Assembly (NCBI RefSeq): GCF_018131015.1
Contig: NZ_JAFCJJ010000002.1
Span: forward strand, 372,001 to 436,000
Direction: 5' to 3'
Source: Bradyrhizobium diazoefficiens
Lineage (GTDB): Bacteria; Pseudomonadota; Alphaproteobacteria; Rhizobiales; Xanthobacteraceae
DNA: 64,000 nt
Within the stretch, counting starts at the first letter, position 1. The number at the start of each line of letters is the position of its first letter. The notes beneath the pieces were generated by a model, which made no database searches, was not told where the DNA came from, and saw only the letters and a list, made by a program, of their open reading frames with translations. Shown piece by piece: positions 8,483 through 17,513 of the stretch. The translations under genes were made by a program, and so were the position numbers.

Positions 8483-8615
8483 CGCCCGCTCTAGCACGAA
8501 CCGCCGGTCCAGGGGACGTTTGGTTCGATGTGAATATTAAAACGCTATTATTTCAATGGCTTAAGGCCTTTGGACAGCAGGCGTGACAGGCGACTTCCTG
8601 GACACAATGCTTTTC

Positions 8616-9389
8616 TCAGCGCCTGATCCCCTCGAACGCAGCCATGATGCCGCGCTGGAACAGCGACCAGTCGAAGCCGAGCGCGATCATGCGGTAGCCG
8701 CGATCGACCAGGGCGTTGGCCTGCTCGGCGGTGCGGGCGACGCCGCCGATCGGGACGCCGCTTCTGAGGATGCCGGCTTCGGCGCGGGCGACCAGGGCGT
8801 GCAATTCCGGATCATCCATCTGGCCCCTCTTGTTGATGGAGGTGGCGAGATCGCCGGGGCCGATCACCGCGACGTCGATGCCGGGCGTCGCCATGATCTC
8901 GTCGATGCGGTTGACCGCGTCGACATGCTCGATGGTGATGATGCAGAGCATCTCGTCGTCGGCGCCGGCCATGTAGTCCGGCATCGACTGGCCCCAGCGG
9001 AACGGCGCGTGGAAGGGTCCCCAGAGCCGGTCGCCGCGCGGCGGATAGCGCACGCTGCGCACCGCCTTCTCGGCATCGTCGCGGCTCGTGATCATCGGAA
9101 AATTGATGCCGAAGGCGCCGATGTCCATCGGCGCTTTCGCAAGCCATGGCTCGTTGGCCGCAATCCGCACCAGCGGCGTGCACGGCGTGCCGGTCGTGGC
9201 GGCGATCATCGCATGCGCCTCAGTGAGCCCGATCGGACCGTGCTCGAGATCGACGACGATCCAGTCGAGCGATCGCGCCATGATCTGCACGGTCTGCACG
9301 CTCGGGATGGTCGCGATCGCACCGAAGGCGGGGCGGCCGTCGCTCCACAATTGGCGGAGGCGATTGAGCGGCTTTGCGGGGACCGGCAT
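8616..9389 (-). CDS. HpcH/HpaI family aldolase (2-oxo-acid aldolase type)
   Basis: This 257-aa TIM-barrel, metal-dependent class II aldolase belongs to the HpcH/HpaI family, which cleaves compounds such as 4-hydroxy-2-oxoheptanedioate or 2-keto-3-deoxyglucarate. Motifs are VVDLEHGPIG near the N-terminus, RYPPRGDRLWG, ITIEHVDAVNRIDEI (metal-binding Glu) and VAVIGPGDLATS (metal-binding Asp region). No catabolic operon surrounds it, so the natural substrate cannot be named. The start is ATG 9389. A dispersed palindromic repeat lies just upstream, between this gene and murI. Confidence 0.9.
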   Translation of the reverse strand: MPVPAKPLNRLRQLWSDGRPAFGAIATIPSVQTVQIMARSLDWIVVDLEHGPIGLTEAHAMIAATTGTPCTPLVRIAANEPWLAKAPMDIGAFGINFPMITSRDDAEKAVRSVRYPPRGDRLWGPFHAPFRWGQSMPDYMAGADDEMLCIITIEHVDAVNRIDEIMATPGIDVAVIGPGDLATSINKRGQMDDPELHALVARAEAGILRSGVPIGGVARTAEQANALVDRGYRMIALGFDWSLFQRGIMAAFEGIRR

Positions 9390-9426
9390 GTGATAAGCTC
9401 GCGCGAGATGACGACGGCCGAGTCTA

Positions 9427-9475
9427 AAGCATGATGCGGAAAAGTGCGAAGCGGTTTTCCGAAAAGATCATGCTT
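9427..9475. repeat. Dispersed palindromic repeat (AAGCATGAT...ATCATGCTT type)
   Basis: The outer arms AAGCATGAT and ATCATGCTT are perfect inverted repeats, and the inside (CGGAAAAGTGCGAAGCGG and TTTTCCG) adds a second pairing. A near-identical element occurs in the opposite orientation at 32636-32680 in this window. Such elements are common between genes in Bradyrhizobium genomes. Here it fills most of the gap between the HpcH/HpaI aldolase gene and murI. Confidence 0.85.
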
Positions 9476-9509
9476 AAACAACAACCTGACGCGTCACGTC
9501 TCCGAAAAG

Positions 9510-10307
9510 TCAGGCGACTGCGCGACCGCCGAAGAACGGCGTCAGCGTGGCGCCGAGGCCATGCACGCGGTTCGACGTGAAAATCATCTCGGCGCCGGAT
9601 TGTGCGATGCCGCCGCTGCTCGGACCGAGCAGGTCGGAGACGCGGCGCGCGATCGCGGGCGCGGGGTCGATCCATTCGACCGGCCAGGGCGCGAGCCGCT
9701 TCATCCGGTCGAGCAGAAGCGGATAATGCGTGCAGGCGAGCACCACAATGTCGGTGCGTGCGCCCGGATCCGCGGCATCGCCGACGAAGCAGGGGGCGAG
9801 CTCGGCAAGGATATCGCCGTCGCTGATCGCGTGGCCACCGAGCTCGCGTTCGGCGAGCGAGGCCAGCTCGGGCGAGCCGACCAGGGTCACCTCGCAGCCC
9901 TGCGCGAAATCACGGATCAGGGCCTTGGTGTATTCGCGCTTCACCGTGCCTTTGGTACCAAGCACCGAGACGCGCCGGGTCTTCGACTGCGCACAGGCCG
10001 GCTTGATCGCCGGAACAGTGCCGACAAAAGGCACGGAATAAACGGCGCGCAGGTGCGATAGGACCAGGGTGGAGGCCGTGTTGCAGGCGATGACCACGAG
10101 GTCCGGATCATGGGTGCCGATCAGCTTGCCCATCAGCGGAACCACGCGGGCGATGATCTCGTCCTCGCTGTGGTGGCCATAGGGAAAGAAGGCGTCGTCG
10201 GCGACGTAGACGTAGTGCGCCTCGGCGCGCGCCGCCACGACCTCGCGCAGTACCGTGAGGCCGCCAAGGCCGGAATCGAACACCAGGATGGTCGGGGCGC
10301 TGGTCAC
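9510..10307 (-). CDS. murI: Glutamate racemase
   Basis: This 265-aa cytoplasmic enzyme interconverts L- and D-glutamate for peptidoglycan synthesis without a cofactor. The N-terminal FDSGLGGLTVLRE holds the family Asp-Ser pair. The two catalytic cysteines are in VIACNTAST (Cys75) and LACTHYPLL, and KTRRVSVLGTKGTV is typical of the central region. ATG 10307 is the start. It is a monocistronic gene, divergent from cytochrome b561. Confidence 0.96.
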   Translation of the reverse strand: MTSAPTILVFDSGLGGLTVLREVVAARAEAHYVYVADDAFFPYGHHSEDEIIARVVPLMGKLIGTHDPDLVVIACNTASTLVLSHLRAVYSVPFVGTVPAIKPACAQSKTRRVSVLGTKGTVKREYTKALIRDFAQGCEVTLVGSPELASLAERELGGHAISDGDILAELAPCFVGDAADPGARTDIVVLACTHYPLLLDRMKRLAPWPVEWIDPAPAIARRVSDLLGPSSGGIAQSGAEMIFTSNRVHGLGATLTPFFGGRAVA

Positions 10308-10476
10308 AGGGTCACCTTAGGACGTCATGGTTACCATTGGGTTTTTTGGGCGGTTTTGCGGCGGGAGCGGCGGGGCTGCAATTTTGAACGATTCAATTTC
10401 GCAACTGCCGCCTCGTCCCGCTATCAGCAGCCATGGTGCGGTGCGGGGCATATCCGCAAAATTTCGGGGATCCGAC

Positions 10477-11028
10477 ATGATCAGAAACACCGGTAACGGC
10501 TGGGGCAGCGTCACCCGCTGGCTGCACTGGGGCCTGGCGCTGGCGATCCTCGGCATGATCGGCTTCGGCTGGTGGATGAACCACATCCCCGCGCGCCCCG
10601 ACCGCTTCTTCTACCGCTCGATCCATGCCGATATCGGCTATGTGATCCTGCTGCTGACCGTGCTGCGCCTCATCTGGCGCTTCGTCAATCCGACGCCGGC
10701 CATGCCGGCCGAGACCTCGCGCTGGCAGAAGATCGCGGCCCATCTCAGCCATGGCGCGCTCTATCTCGTCGTCATCCTGGTGGCGATGCTGGGCTGGGCG
10801 CATTCGGGTGCCCACACGCCGGACTATTCGGATGTCTTCGGCCTGTTTCACGTCCCGCAATTCACCGCTCCCGACCGCGAAGCCGCGCGCGCCTATGAGG
10901 ACCGCCACATCCTCTTTGCCTATGTGCTGCTCGCGCTGATCGCGGTCCACGTGCTGGCGGCGCTCTGGCATCACTTCATCCGTCGCGACCGCGTCGTGGC
11001 GCGGATGGTGACGGACGAGGCGGGCTAG
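10477..11028 (+). CDS. Cytochrome b561 family membrane protein
   Basis: This 183-aa protein has four predicted membrane helices with haem-ligand histidines in TRWLHWGLALAI, YRSIHADIGYVILLL, HLSHGALYLVVIL and IAVHVLAALWHHFIRRD. The bacterial b561 (CybB-like) family transfers electrons from quinol, some members to superoxide. ATG 10477 is chosen because the protein then starts directly before the first haem helix, as in relatives; the open frame to 10327 has no such support. A GST gene follows after about 80 bp. Confidence 0.92.
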   Translation: MIRNTGNGWGSVTRWLHWGLALAILGMIGFGWWMNHIPARPDRFFYRSIHADIGYVILLLTVLRLIWRFVNPTPAMPAETSRWQKIAAHLSHGALYLVVILVAMLGWAHSGAHTPDYSDVFGLFHVPQFTAPDREAARAYEDRHILFAYVLLALIAVHVLAALWHHFIRRDRVVARMVTDEAG

Positions 11029-11110
11029 GGGTCGAGATGGAATGGCGCGGTTGCAATGACCGTGTAAGATGCTGCGTCCCCACCGATCGAGTTCGCGCGC
11101 AGGAGGCGTC

Positions 11111-11752
11111 ATGCTCACCGTCCATCATCTCGGCAAGTCGCAGTCCGAGCGCATCGTCTGGCTGTGCGAGGAACTCGGGATTCCCTACGAGCTGAAGTGC
11201 TATGCGCGCGATCCCGTCACCATGCTGGCGCCGGCCGAGTACAAGGCGCTGCATCCGATCGGGGCAGCACCGGTCATCACCGACGGCGACCTCGTGCTCG
11301 CCGAGTCCGGTGCCATCGTCGACTACATCATGGCCAGATATGGCAACGGGCGCCTCGTGCTCGGTCCCGACGATCCTGATTTCGCCCAGTTCCTGTACTG
11401 GTTTCACTTCGCCAACGGCACGCTGCAGGCCGGCATGGGCCGGCTGATGATCCTGAACCGGCTCAAGCTTGCCGAGGACAATCCGATGCTGCGCTCGATC
11501 CGCGCGCGCGTCGACCGCGCCTTCGACCTGGTCGAGGCGCGCCTTCGCGATGCCGACTATCTGGCGGGCGGCACCTTCACCACGGCCGACATCATGACCG
11601 TCTTCTCGCTCACCACGATGCGCTATTTCCAGCCCTACGACCTGTCGCGCTGCCCCAACGTGGTCAAATATCTCGGCCGCATCGGTGCGCGACTGGCCTA
11701 TCGCCGCGCGATGGAAAAGGGCGATCCGGGCATGGCGCTGCTCTTGAGCTGA
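11111..11752 (+). CDS. Glutathione S-transferase family protein
   Basis: This 213-aa protein has an N-terminal thioredoxin-like domain (LTVHHLGKSQSERIVWLCEE, then LHPIGAAPVITDGDLVLAES with the cis-Pro and the ESGAI glutathione-binding motif) and an all-helical C-terminal domain (YLAGGTFTTADIMTVFSL). ATG 11111 has AGGAGG six bases upstream. Ser11-like residues near SQSER may be the activating residue. Substrate is unknown. Its stop lies 16 bp from that of the convergent cyclic-nucleotide-binding gene. Confidence 0.93.
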   Translation: MLTVHHLGKSQSERIVWLCEELGIPYELKCYARDPVTMLAPAEYKALHPIGAAPVITDGDLVLAESGAIVDYIMARYGNGRLVLGPDDPDFAQFLYWFHFANGTLQAGMGRLMILNRLKLAEDNPMLRSIRARVDRAFDLVEARLRDADYLAGGTFTTADIMTVFSLTTMRYFQPYDLSRCPNVVKYLGRIGARLAYRRAMEKGDPGMALLLS

Positions 11753-11768
11753 GCCGAGGCGCGCCGGT

Positions 11769-12575
11769 TCAAGCGATCCTGTTGGTGGTGGCAGCCTGCG
11801 CCGTGGCCAGCTGCTTCTGCAGGCGATCGATGTTCTGCAGCAGGCGCTGGCTGGTCAGCACCAGGAAATAATAGCCGAACTGCGGGTCCTGGAAGTAGAT
11901 CTCGAGCAGCCGGTCATAGGTGATCGTCAGCACGTGGCCGTCCTCGATGCATTCGATGGTCCCGGTGCGCCGGTTGTCCGGCGTGAGGAAGCCGAGCTCG
12001 CCCATCAGTGCGCCGGGCCCAATCTCGACGTTGATCTCCTTGACCAGGAACTTGCCGGTGACCGTGAGGAGCATCTCCTGGGCTGGATCGCCCAGCTTGA
12101 ACAGGGTGTCGCCGCGGCGATACTTGCGCTCGGTCATGAACGGCTTGAGCCATTCGATCGACATGTCGCCCTCGGTGGCATGGCGCGCCTTCTTGACCAG
12201 CTTGAGCATCTGCCGAAGGCGCAGGGCGTTGATCGGAATGAACAGCAGATACAGCAGGAACGTCGAGACATTGGCCGAGAGCGCGCCGAAAACGGCGAAG
12301 AAGGCGCAGCCGATCATGTTGGCGACGCGCAGTGGCACCATCGTCCGCATCAGCATGGTGGCGACGAAGAACACGGCGCCGACCACGGCGAACAGGTTGG
12401 CGAGCGTGATGTTGTGGAGCAGGATCTCCAGCAGCCGGTTGAAGATCGCGTCATAGGTGACGTTGTTCGGATCGAGGCCCATCTGGACCAGGATCTTCGC
12501 GATCCTGAGGTTGTCCGTCGCCGCGTCGAGAATGCGGTCGAGGATCGACGAAATGTCTGCGCTGCCGGACGGCAT
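11769..12575 (-). CDS. Membrane-anchored cyclic nucleotide-binding (CNB) domain protein
   Basis: This 268-aa protein has hydrophobic segments at about residues 55-125 (LANLFAVVGAVFFVATMLM, IGCAFFAVFGALSA, TFLLYLLFIPINAL), then a cytoplasmic CNB domain (MTERKYRRGDTLFKLGD, IGPGALMGELGFLTPDNRRT). The phosphate-binding cassette keeps GELGFL followed by RRT, so it may bind cAMP or a related nucleotide. The layout resembles Popeye/CRP-like membrane proteins; there is no ion-channel pore motif. ATG 12575 has AGGGA eight bases upstream. A cyclase gene at 60956 in the same window could supply the ligand, but that link is only a guess. Confidence 0.82.
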   Translation of the reverse strand: MPSGSADISSILDRILDAATDNLRIAKILVQMGLDPNNVTYDAIFNRLLEILLHNITLANLFAVVGAVFFVATMLMRTMVPLRVANMIGCAFFAVFGALSANVSTFLLYLLFIPINALRLRQMLKLVKKARHATEGDMSIEWLKPFMTERKYRRGDTLFKLGDPAQEMLLTVTGKFLVKEINVEIGPGALMGELGFLTPDNRRTGTIECIEDGHVLTITYDRLLEIYFQDPQFGYYFLVLTSQRLLQNIDRLQKQLATAQAATTNRIA

Positions 12576-12834
12576 GATCTGGTCCCTGCGTAAGGCCTTC
12601 AGTCCTGGTCGGTATCCGTATAGCCGAAATCGAATGACGGCCGCTTGAATGAAGCCTTCGGCCGTCATGCCGCAAGAGGCAAATTTTAGTCCGATCGGGG
12701 GATTGGGCAATTGCCAGTTGGTTGTGCGGGCGGCCCCTTTGGGGGCCGCCGTGATTCGGGCTCTGCGGCGCGGGCTTCGGCGTCTCGGGCGGGCCTGGGC
12801 GCCCCGGCGTGGCTGGCGCGGGCCGGTCCCGGCC
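12576..12834. other. Intergenic region between SecD-like and CNB genes
   Basis: These 259 bases hold no supported gene. The region is GC-rich, with runs such as GGGCGGGCCTGGGCGCC and a CGGCCCC/GGGGCCG inverted repeat around 12731-12750, which may form the 3' end of the SecD-like transcript on the minus strand. The frame that runs through it in phase with the CNB gene has Arg/Pro-rich, non-conserved content. Confidence 0.4.
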
Positions 12835-13935
12835 TTACGGCTTGGTGGCGGGTTGCACGACCTGCTGCTCGACGAGGGCAAGGCGCCCGGGCAGCGAGCC
12901 GGCGCGCAGCATCATGGCGACGCTGTTGGCTTCCTCCAGGGTGAAATTGCCGGAGATCTGGCCCGAGCCGCCGGTGATGGGCTCGCGGATCACAGGGGCG
13001 GAGATGACCTTGCCGTCGAGCACGATGGCGAAGGGTTTTCCGACGTTCTCCTCGGTGACGTGGGCGAAACGCCTTGTGCCGCGGCCGTTGAAGCGGAACG
13101 AGGCGATCGGATCCTTGGTGCCGCTCGCAAATCCCGGGCCCGCATAGCTGATGTCGTCGCCGTCGAGCGCGCTGTCCCTGGCAACGAGATAGGACTGCCC
13201 GTCCTTGAAGCCGGGCAGGACTTCGGTGCCTGCGGGCGCCATGCCGGATCGCGCCTGCTCCGCTGACATCGAAAGATCAATCAGGCGGAAGCCGACCGTG
13301 ACCTTCCTGGCGAAAATCGCGGTCACGCGCTCGGGCTCCATCTCGCCCGGCACGAAGATGCGGATGCGGTCCATCCCGTCCGGCTGGACGCCGGCGAGCT
13401 TGATGCCGGCGTCCTTCAGGCGCTGGTCGATCATGGCGATGGAATCGTCGACGAGGTCGTGCAGCCTTGCCGCGAATGCGGCATCCGTCGGTGCGAGCCT
13501 GACCAGTCCGTCGTCGCCGCCGGTGACGGTGAGGGCATGCGAGGGCAACCCTTCCGCGACTGATGCGAGCTTGCGCGCGAGCTGGTCGCGGCCTTTGGCG
13601 TCCGCGATCTTCACCTCGACACCGCCATCGCGGATCGCAAGGCCGGAATGGGCGATGCGGCCCTCGCGCAGGGTCTTGTACACATCGTCGCGCAGATCCG
13701 TGACGACGCTCTCGCGCAGGCCGTCGGCGTCGACCTTGTAGACGACGCGCGAGCCGCCTTGTTTTTCCATCTTGTCGGCGACGAAGGCTGCGATCCTGGC
13801 GCGCATCTTGTCGAGCTGGCTGTCCCCGGCAAGCGCTGGGCGGGGCAGGGCGATCGCCGATGCTACGATCGTTGAGGCCATGGCGAGCGCGACCATCAGT
13901 CTCGTAACGCGCTTGCGGGGGGACGTGGTCATCAT
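12835..13935 (-). CDS. SecD-like periplasmic protein (SecDF P1 head domain, no transmembrane domain)
   Basis: This 366-aa protein starts with a signal peptide (VTRLMVALAMASTIVASAIA, cleaved near RPALA-GDS). The rest matches the periplasmic part of SecD: RIRIFVPGEMEPERVTAIFA, TVGFRLID, then GKPFAIVLDGKVISAPVIRE and ISGNFTLEEANSVAMMLRAG. In full SecD this precedes six membrane helices; here the protein ends after MLRAGSLPGRLALVEQQ. It may assist secretion or act as a soluble competitor. ATG 13935 or 13932 follows TTGAGGT. It is divergent from the acyl-CoA synthetase gene. Confidence 0.8.
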   Translation of the reverse strand: MMTTSPRKRVTRLMVALAMASTIVASAIALPRPALAGDSQLDKMRARIAAFVADKMEKQGGSRVVYKVDADGLRESVVTDLRDDVYKTLREGRIAHSGLAIRDGGVEVKIADAKGRDQLARKLASVAEGLPSHALTVTGGDDGLVRLAPTDAAFAARLHDLVDDSIAMIDQRLKDAGIKLAGVQPDGMDRIRIFVPGEMEPERVTAIFARKVTVGFRLIDLSMSAEQARSGMAPAGTEVLPGFKDGQSYLVARDSALDGDDISYAGPGFASGTKDPIASFRFNGRGTRRFAHVTEENVGKPFAIVLDGKVISAPVIREPITGGSGQISGNFTLEEANSVAMMLRAGSLPGRLALVEQQVVQPATKP

Positions 13936-14151
13936 CAACCTCAAGTCTTGCGGCAGGACGCTGGCAGGCGAAACCGGCCCCAGTCCTTGGTGCTCCGATC
14001 GGCTGTAGAGGTTCAAAGGCCGCAGGCGATGGACGAACGCCAAATCATCCATCATTGTGTCCGCGCTCGGCCGGACCATCGGCGGAGGCCTCGCCGACCC
14101 AAAAATGTCAGAAGACAAGGGGGCGGGGAAATGCATCTGAGGGAGGACGGA

Positions 14152-16059
14152 ATGGCGGGCATCCACGCGCTCGATCGGCTCATCGGCAACGACTATCCGG
14201 ATTTGGCAACCGACGAGGAGGTGCGGGCCTTCGAGCAGGTGCCTTACGCGGACCGCGTCGCGGCAGAGAGCACCTATGATGCGATCAAGCTCGGTGCCGC
14301 GCGCAATCCCGACGCGGCGGCCATCCAGTTCCTGCAAAATGCCGATCCGGCCGACACGCCGGTCGTGGTGACCTATCGGGATCTGATCGCGCGCGTCACG
14401 CAGGCCGCCAACATGTTTCACGCGCTTGGCGCGGAGAAGGGCGACGTCATCAGCTTCATGCTGCCGCTCGTGCCCGATGCCTTCGTGACGCTGCTCGGCG
14501 CCGAGGCCGCGGGCATCGCCAATCCCGTCAATCCGCTGCTCGAGCCGCACCAGATCGCCGAAATCCTGGAAGCCGCGAACACGAAGATCCTGGTGGCGCT
14601 CGGGCCGCTGCCGGGCACCGACATCTGGCAGAAGGTCGAGCAGATCCGCCCGCAGCTCAAGCACCTCAAGGCGATCGTACAGGTGTTCGGCGCAGGCGAT
14701 CCCGACAAGGGCGTCTTCGCCTTCAACGACCTGATCAAAGAGCAACCCTCCGACCGGCTTGTCAGCGGGCGCAAGATTCTCGGCAGTGACATCGCCGCCT
14801 ATTTCCACACCGGCGGGACCACCGGCACGCCAAAGCTGGTGCGGCACACCCACGCCAACCAGGTCTACCAGGCCTGGGCCCTCAATCTGCTCCTGAAGGC
14901 GAAGCCCGGCGCCAATCTGCTGTTCGGCATGCCGCTGTTTCACGTCGGCGGCTCGCTGACGCAGGTGCTGCTGACGCTGTCGTGCGGCGGCTCGCTTGTC
15001 GTGCTGTCGCCGAGCGGCTGGCGCAATCCGAACGCGGTGAAGAACATCTGGGGGCTGGTCGAGCGCTTCAGGCCGGAGGCACTGTCGAGCGTGCCGACGG
15101 TATTGGCCGCGACGCTCGCAATGCCGGTCGGCAATGCCGACATCTCCAGCCTGAAATACGCCGCCGGCGGCGGCTCGGCGATCCCCGTCGCCGTGGGCTC
15201 GGCGATCCAGGACAAGCTCAAGCTGCCGGTGGTCGAGGTCTACGGCATGACCGAGACCTCGAGCGTGCACACGCTCGCCTATCCGGGTCGGCCGATCCGG
15301 CTCGGCTCGGTCGGCCTTCCCATGCCCTACGCGCGCGTGCGCGTCGTGCAGCTCGATGCCGACGGCCGCCTGATCCGCGACTGCGCGCCGGACGAGATCG
15401 GCGTCGTCATCATGGCCGGCCCCGGCGTGTTCGGCGGCTATCTCAACGACGAGCACAACAAGGGCGCCTTCGTCGACAAAGTCTGGGTCAATTCGGGCGA
15501 TCTCGGCCGCCTGGACGCCGACGGCTATCTCTGGATCACCGGCCGCGCCAAGGACCTCGTGATCCGCGGCGGCCACAACATCGATCCGGCGCCGATCGAG
15601 GAGATCATGTTCCGCCATCCCGCCGTCGGCTTCGCCGCGGTGGTCGGCCAGCCCGACGCCTATGCCGGCGAGCTGCCGGTCGGTTATGTGCAATTGAAGC
15701 CGGGCGCCAGCGTCGAGCCGGGCGAGCTGGAGGCGTGGGTGCGCGAGCGCACGCCGGAGCGCGCCGCCGTTCCGGTGCAGGTCATCCCGATCGATCCGAT
15801 GCCGGTGACCGGCGTCGGCAAGGTGTTCAAGCCGCAACTGCGCTGGGATGCGGCCCAGCGCGTGTTCACCAGGGTGCTGACGCCGATCATCGAGCGCGGC
15901 ATCGACTGCAAGGTCAAGGTCGGCGCCCATGGCAGCCACGGCTCGATCGCCACCGTGACGCTGACAGGCCTGCCGGCCGACCAGCGCGAGGTGATCGCAG
16001 GCGAGGTGCATGCGCTGCTGGCGCCTTTCGTGATGCGGCACGAGGTGGTGCAGGCCTAG
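14152..16059 (+). CDS. Acyl-CoA synthetase (AMP-dependent ligase family)
   Basis: This 635-aa ANL-family enzyme activates a carboxylic acid as acyl-AMP and then acyl-CoA. Core motifs are AAYFHTGGTTGTPKLVRHTH (phosphate loop), VEVYGMTETSS, VNSGDLGRLDADGYLWITG with RAKDLVIRGGHNIDP, and GVGKVFKPQLR with the catalytic lysine. About 70 residues follow the usual C-terminal domain. ATG 14152 with GGGAGGA is preferred over ATG 14131. Fatty acid or aromatic acid substrate is unknown. A Tat-exported beta-propeller gene follows 76 bp later and may be co-transcribed. Confidence 0.9.
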   Translation: MAGIHALDRLIGNDYPDLATDEEVRAFEQVPYADRVAAESTYDAIKLGAARNPDAAAIQFLQNADPADTPVVVTYRDLIARVTQAANMFHALGAEKGDVISFMLPLVPDAFVTLLGAEAAGIANPVNPLLEPHQIAEILEAANTKILVALGPLPGTDIWQKVEQIRPQLKHLKAIVQVFGAGDPDKGVFAFNDLIKEQPSDRLVSGRKILGSDIAAYFHTGGTTGTPKLVRHTHANQVYQAWALNLLLKAKPGANLLFGMPLFHVGGSLTQVLLTLSCGGSLVVLSPSGWRNPNAVKNIWGLVERFRPEALSSVPTVLAATLAMPVGNADISSLKYAAGGGSAIPVAVGSAIQDKLKLPVVEVYGMTETSSVHTLAYPGRPIRLGSVGLPMPYARVRVVQLDADGRLIRDCAPDEIGVVIMAGPGVFGGYLNDEHNKGAFVDKVWVNSGDLGRLDADGYLWITGRAKDLVIRGGHNIDPAPIEEIMFRHPAVGFAAVVGQPDAYAGELPVGYVQLKPGASVEPGELEAWVRERTPERAAVPVQVIPIDPMPVTGVGKVFKPQLRWDAAQRVFTRVLTPIIERGIDCKVKVGAHGSHGSIATVTLTGLPADQREVIAGEVHALLAPFVMRHEVVQA

Positions 16060-16135
16060 GGGAGGGCAGACGACACGAGGCTTGCATGCCCTGCCGCATG
16101 CAAGCATCATCCTCAAAAAATCAGGGGGGAAGTCG

Positions 16136-17461
16136 ATGCCTCAGCTCTCTCGCCGCAGCCACCTCCGGCAATTGTCGGCCGTGTTCGCCTCCGCAGCACT
16201 GTCCAGCTGGTCGCGGCCGGCATGGGCTGCAGAGCCGGACATTCCGCCCGAGGGCATCGGCAAGGGCATCAGGCACGTCTCCTACAGCGACATTGGCGGA
16301 CGGCCCGACAGCGTGCAGGTGATGTTCAACCGGCAGCACGTCTATGTCGGGCACATGTTCAGCGACGGGGTGACGATCCTGGATGCCTCCGACCCGCGCG
16401 CGCTTAAACCGGTGAACTTCTTCACCGCCGGGCAATACACCCGCACGCACCATCTGCAGGCGGCCGAAGACCTGATGCTGGTCGCGAACGGCGCCAACAT
16501 CGTCGCGATGCAGTCCTACGACAACATGCGCGGCTATTTCGAGAACACGCTGGTCGACAGCATCACCAAGGCGAAGAAATTCCGCTCCGGCCTCTCGATC
16601 CACGACATCTCGAAACCGGGCGAGATGCGCGAGATCGCGTTCCTCGAGATGCCCGGCTTCGGCATCAACCGGCTGTGGTGGCCGGGCGGCCGTTATGCCT
16701 ATGTGTCGGCGCATTTCGACGGGTTCACCGACCACATCCTCTGCGTTGTCGATCTCAAGACCATCACCAAGCCGGAGGTCGTCGCGAAATGGTGGCTGCC
16801 GGGCATGAACCGCGCGGCCGGCGAGCCGGCGACGCCGAAGGGCAAGCGCTTCGCGCTGCATCACATGATCACCGCGGGTGACCGCGGCTACGCCGCCTGG
16901 CGCGATGGCGGCTTCACCATCCATGACCTCAGCGATCCCGCCAATCCAAAACTCTTGTCGCACATCAACTGGTCGCCGCCCTTCGCCGGCGGCACCCATA
17001 CGCCGTTGCCGCTGCCGAAGCGGCAGCTCGCGATCGTCGCGGACGAGGCCAATGCGGAGAAATGCGCCAAGGGCCTGTTCCACACCTTCGTGGTCGACGT
17101 GCGCGCGCCGGAAAACCCGGTGCCGATCGCGACGCTGCCGACGCCGCGCGAGCGCGATTTCTGCACCAACGGCACCTTCGGCCCGCACAATCTGCATGAG
17201 AACAGGCCGGGCTCGTTCCAGAGCGAGGAGACGATCTTCGCGACCTACAACAATGCCGGCGTCAGGGTGTTCGACATCAAGGACGCCTTCGCCCCGAAGG
17301 AGATCGCCTACTGGGTGCCGCCGACGCCGAAAAAGCTCGTCGATCCCCGCCCGAATATCGGGCTCGCGGCCAAGACCTGCGACGCCTATGTCCGGCCCGA
17401 CGGGCTGATGTTCGTCTCCGACTGGAACGCCGGCATGCACGTGCTGGAATATCAGGGATGA
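16136..17461 (+). CDS. Tat-exported beta-propeller protein with LVIVD-like repeats
   Basis: This 441-aa protein has a twin-arginine-like N-terminus (LSRRSHLRQLSAVFASAALS, cleaved near AWAAEPD). The mature part shows repeated blade-like units, for example DGVTILDASDPRALKPV, SGLSIHDISKPGEMREI, GGFTIHDLSDPANPKLLSH and AGVRVFDIKDAFAPKEIAY. These match LVIVD repeats, which form a propeller; no catalytic function is known. ATG 16136 has GGGGGGAAG upstream. Tat export implies folding or cofactor loading in the cytoplasm. Its position after an acyl-CoA synthetase hints at a shared pathway. Confidence 0.82.
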   Translation: MPQLSRRSHLRQLSAVFASAALSSWSRPAWAAEPDIPPEGIGKGIRHVSYSDIGGRPDSVQVMFNRQHVYVGHMFSDGVTILDASDPRALKPVNFFTAGQYTRTHHLQAAEDLMLVANGANIVAMQSYDNMRGYFENTLVDSITKAKKFRSGLSIHDISKPGEMREIAFLEMPGFGINRLWWPGGRYAYVSAHFDGFTDHILCVVDLKTITKPEVVAKWWLPGMNRAAGEPATPKGKRFALHHMITAGDRGYAAWRDGGFTIHDLSDPANPKLLSHINWSPPFAGGTHTPLPLPKRQLAIVADEANAEKCAKGLFHTFVVDVRAPENPVPIATLPTPRERDFCTNGTFGPHNLHENRPGSFQSEETIFATYNNAGVRVFDIKDAFAPKEIAYWVPPTPKKLVDPRPNIGLAAKTCDAYVRPDGLMFVSDWNAGMHVLEYQG

Positions 17462-17513
17462 GCGGGGCGTAGTGGCGGGCGTGGATCGTATCCCTGCCTT
17501 GCGTCTCCCTCAT

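Noticed and set aside
13936..16116. Long upstream extension of the SecD-like minus-strand frame across the acyl-CoA synthetase gene
   Set aside because: The SecD-like protein has a signal peptide at ATG 13935; the extension is antisense to an evident ANL enzyme.
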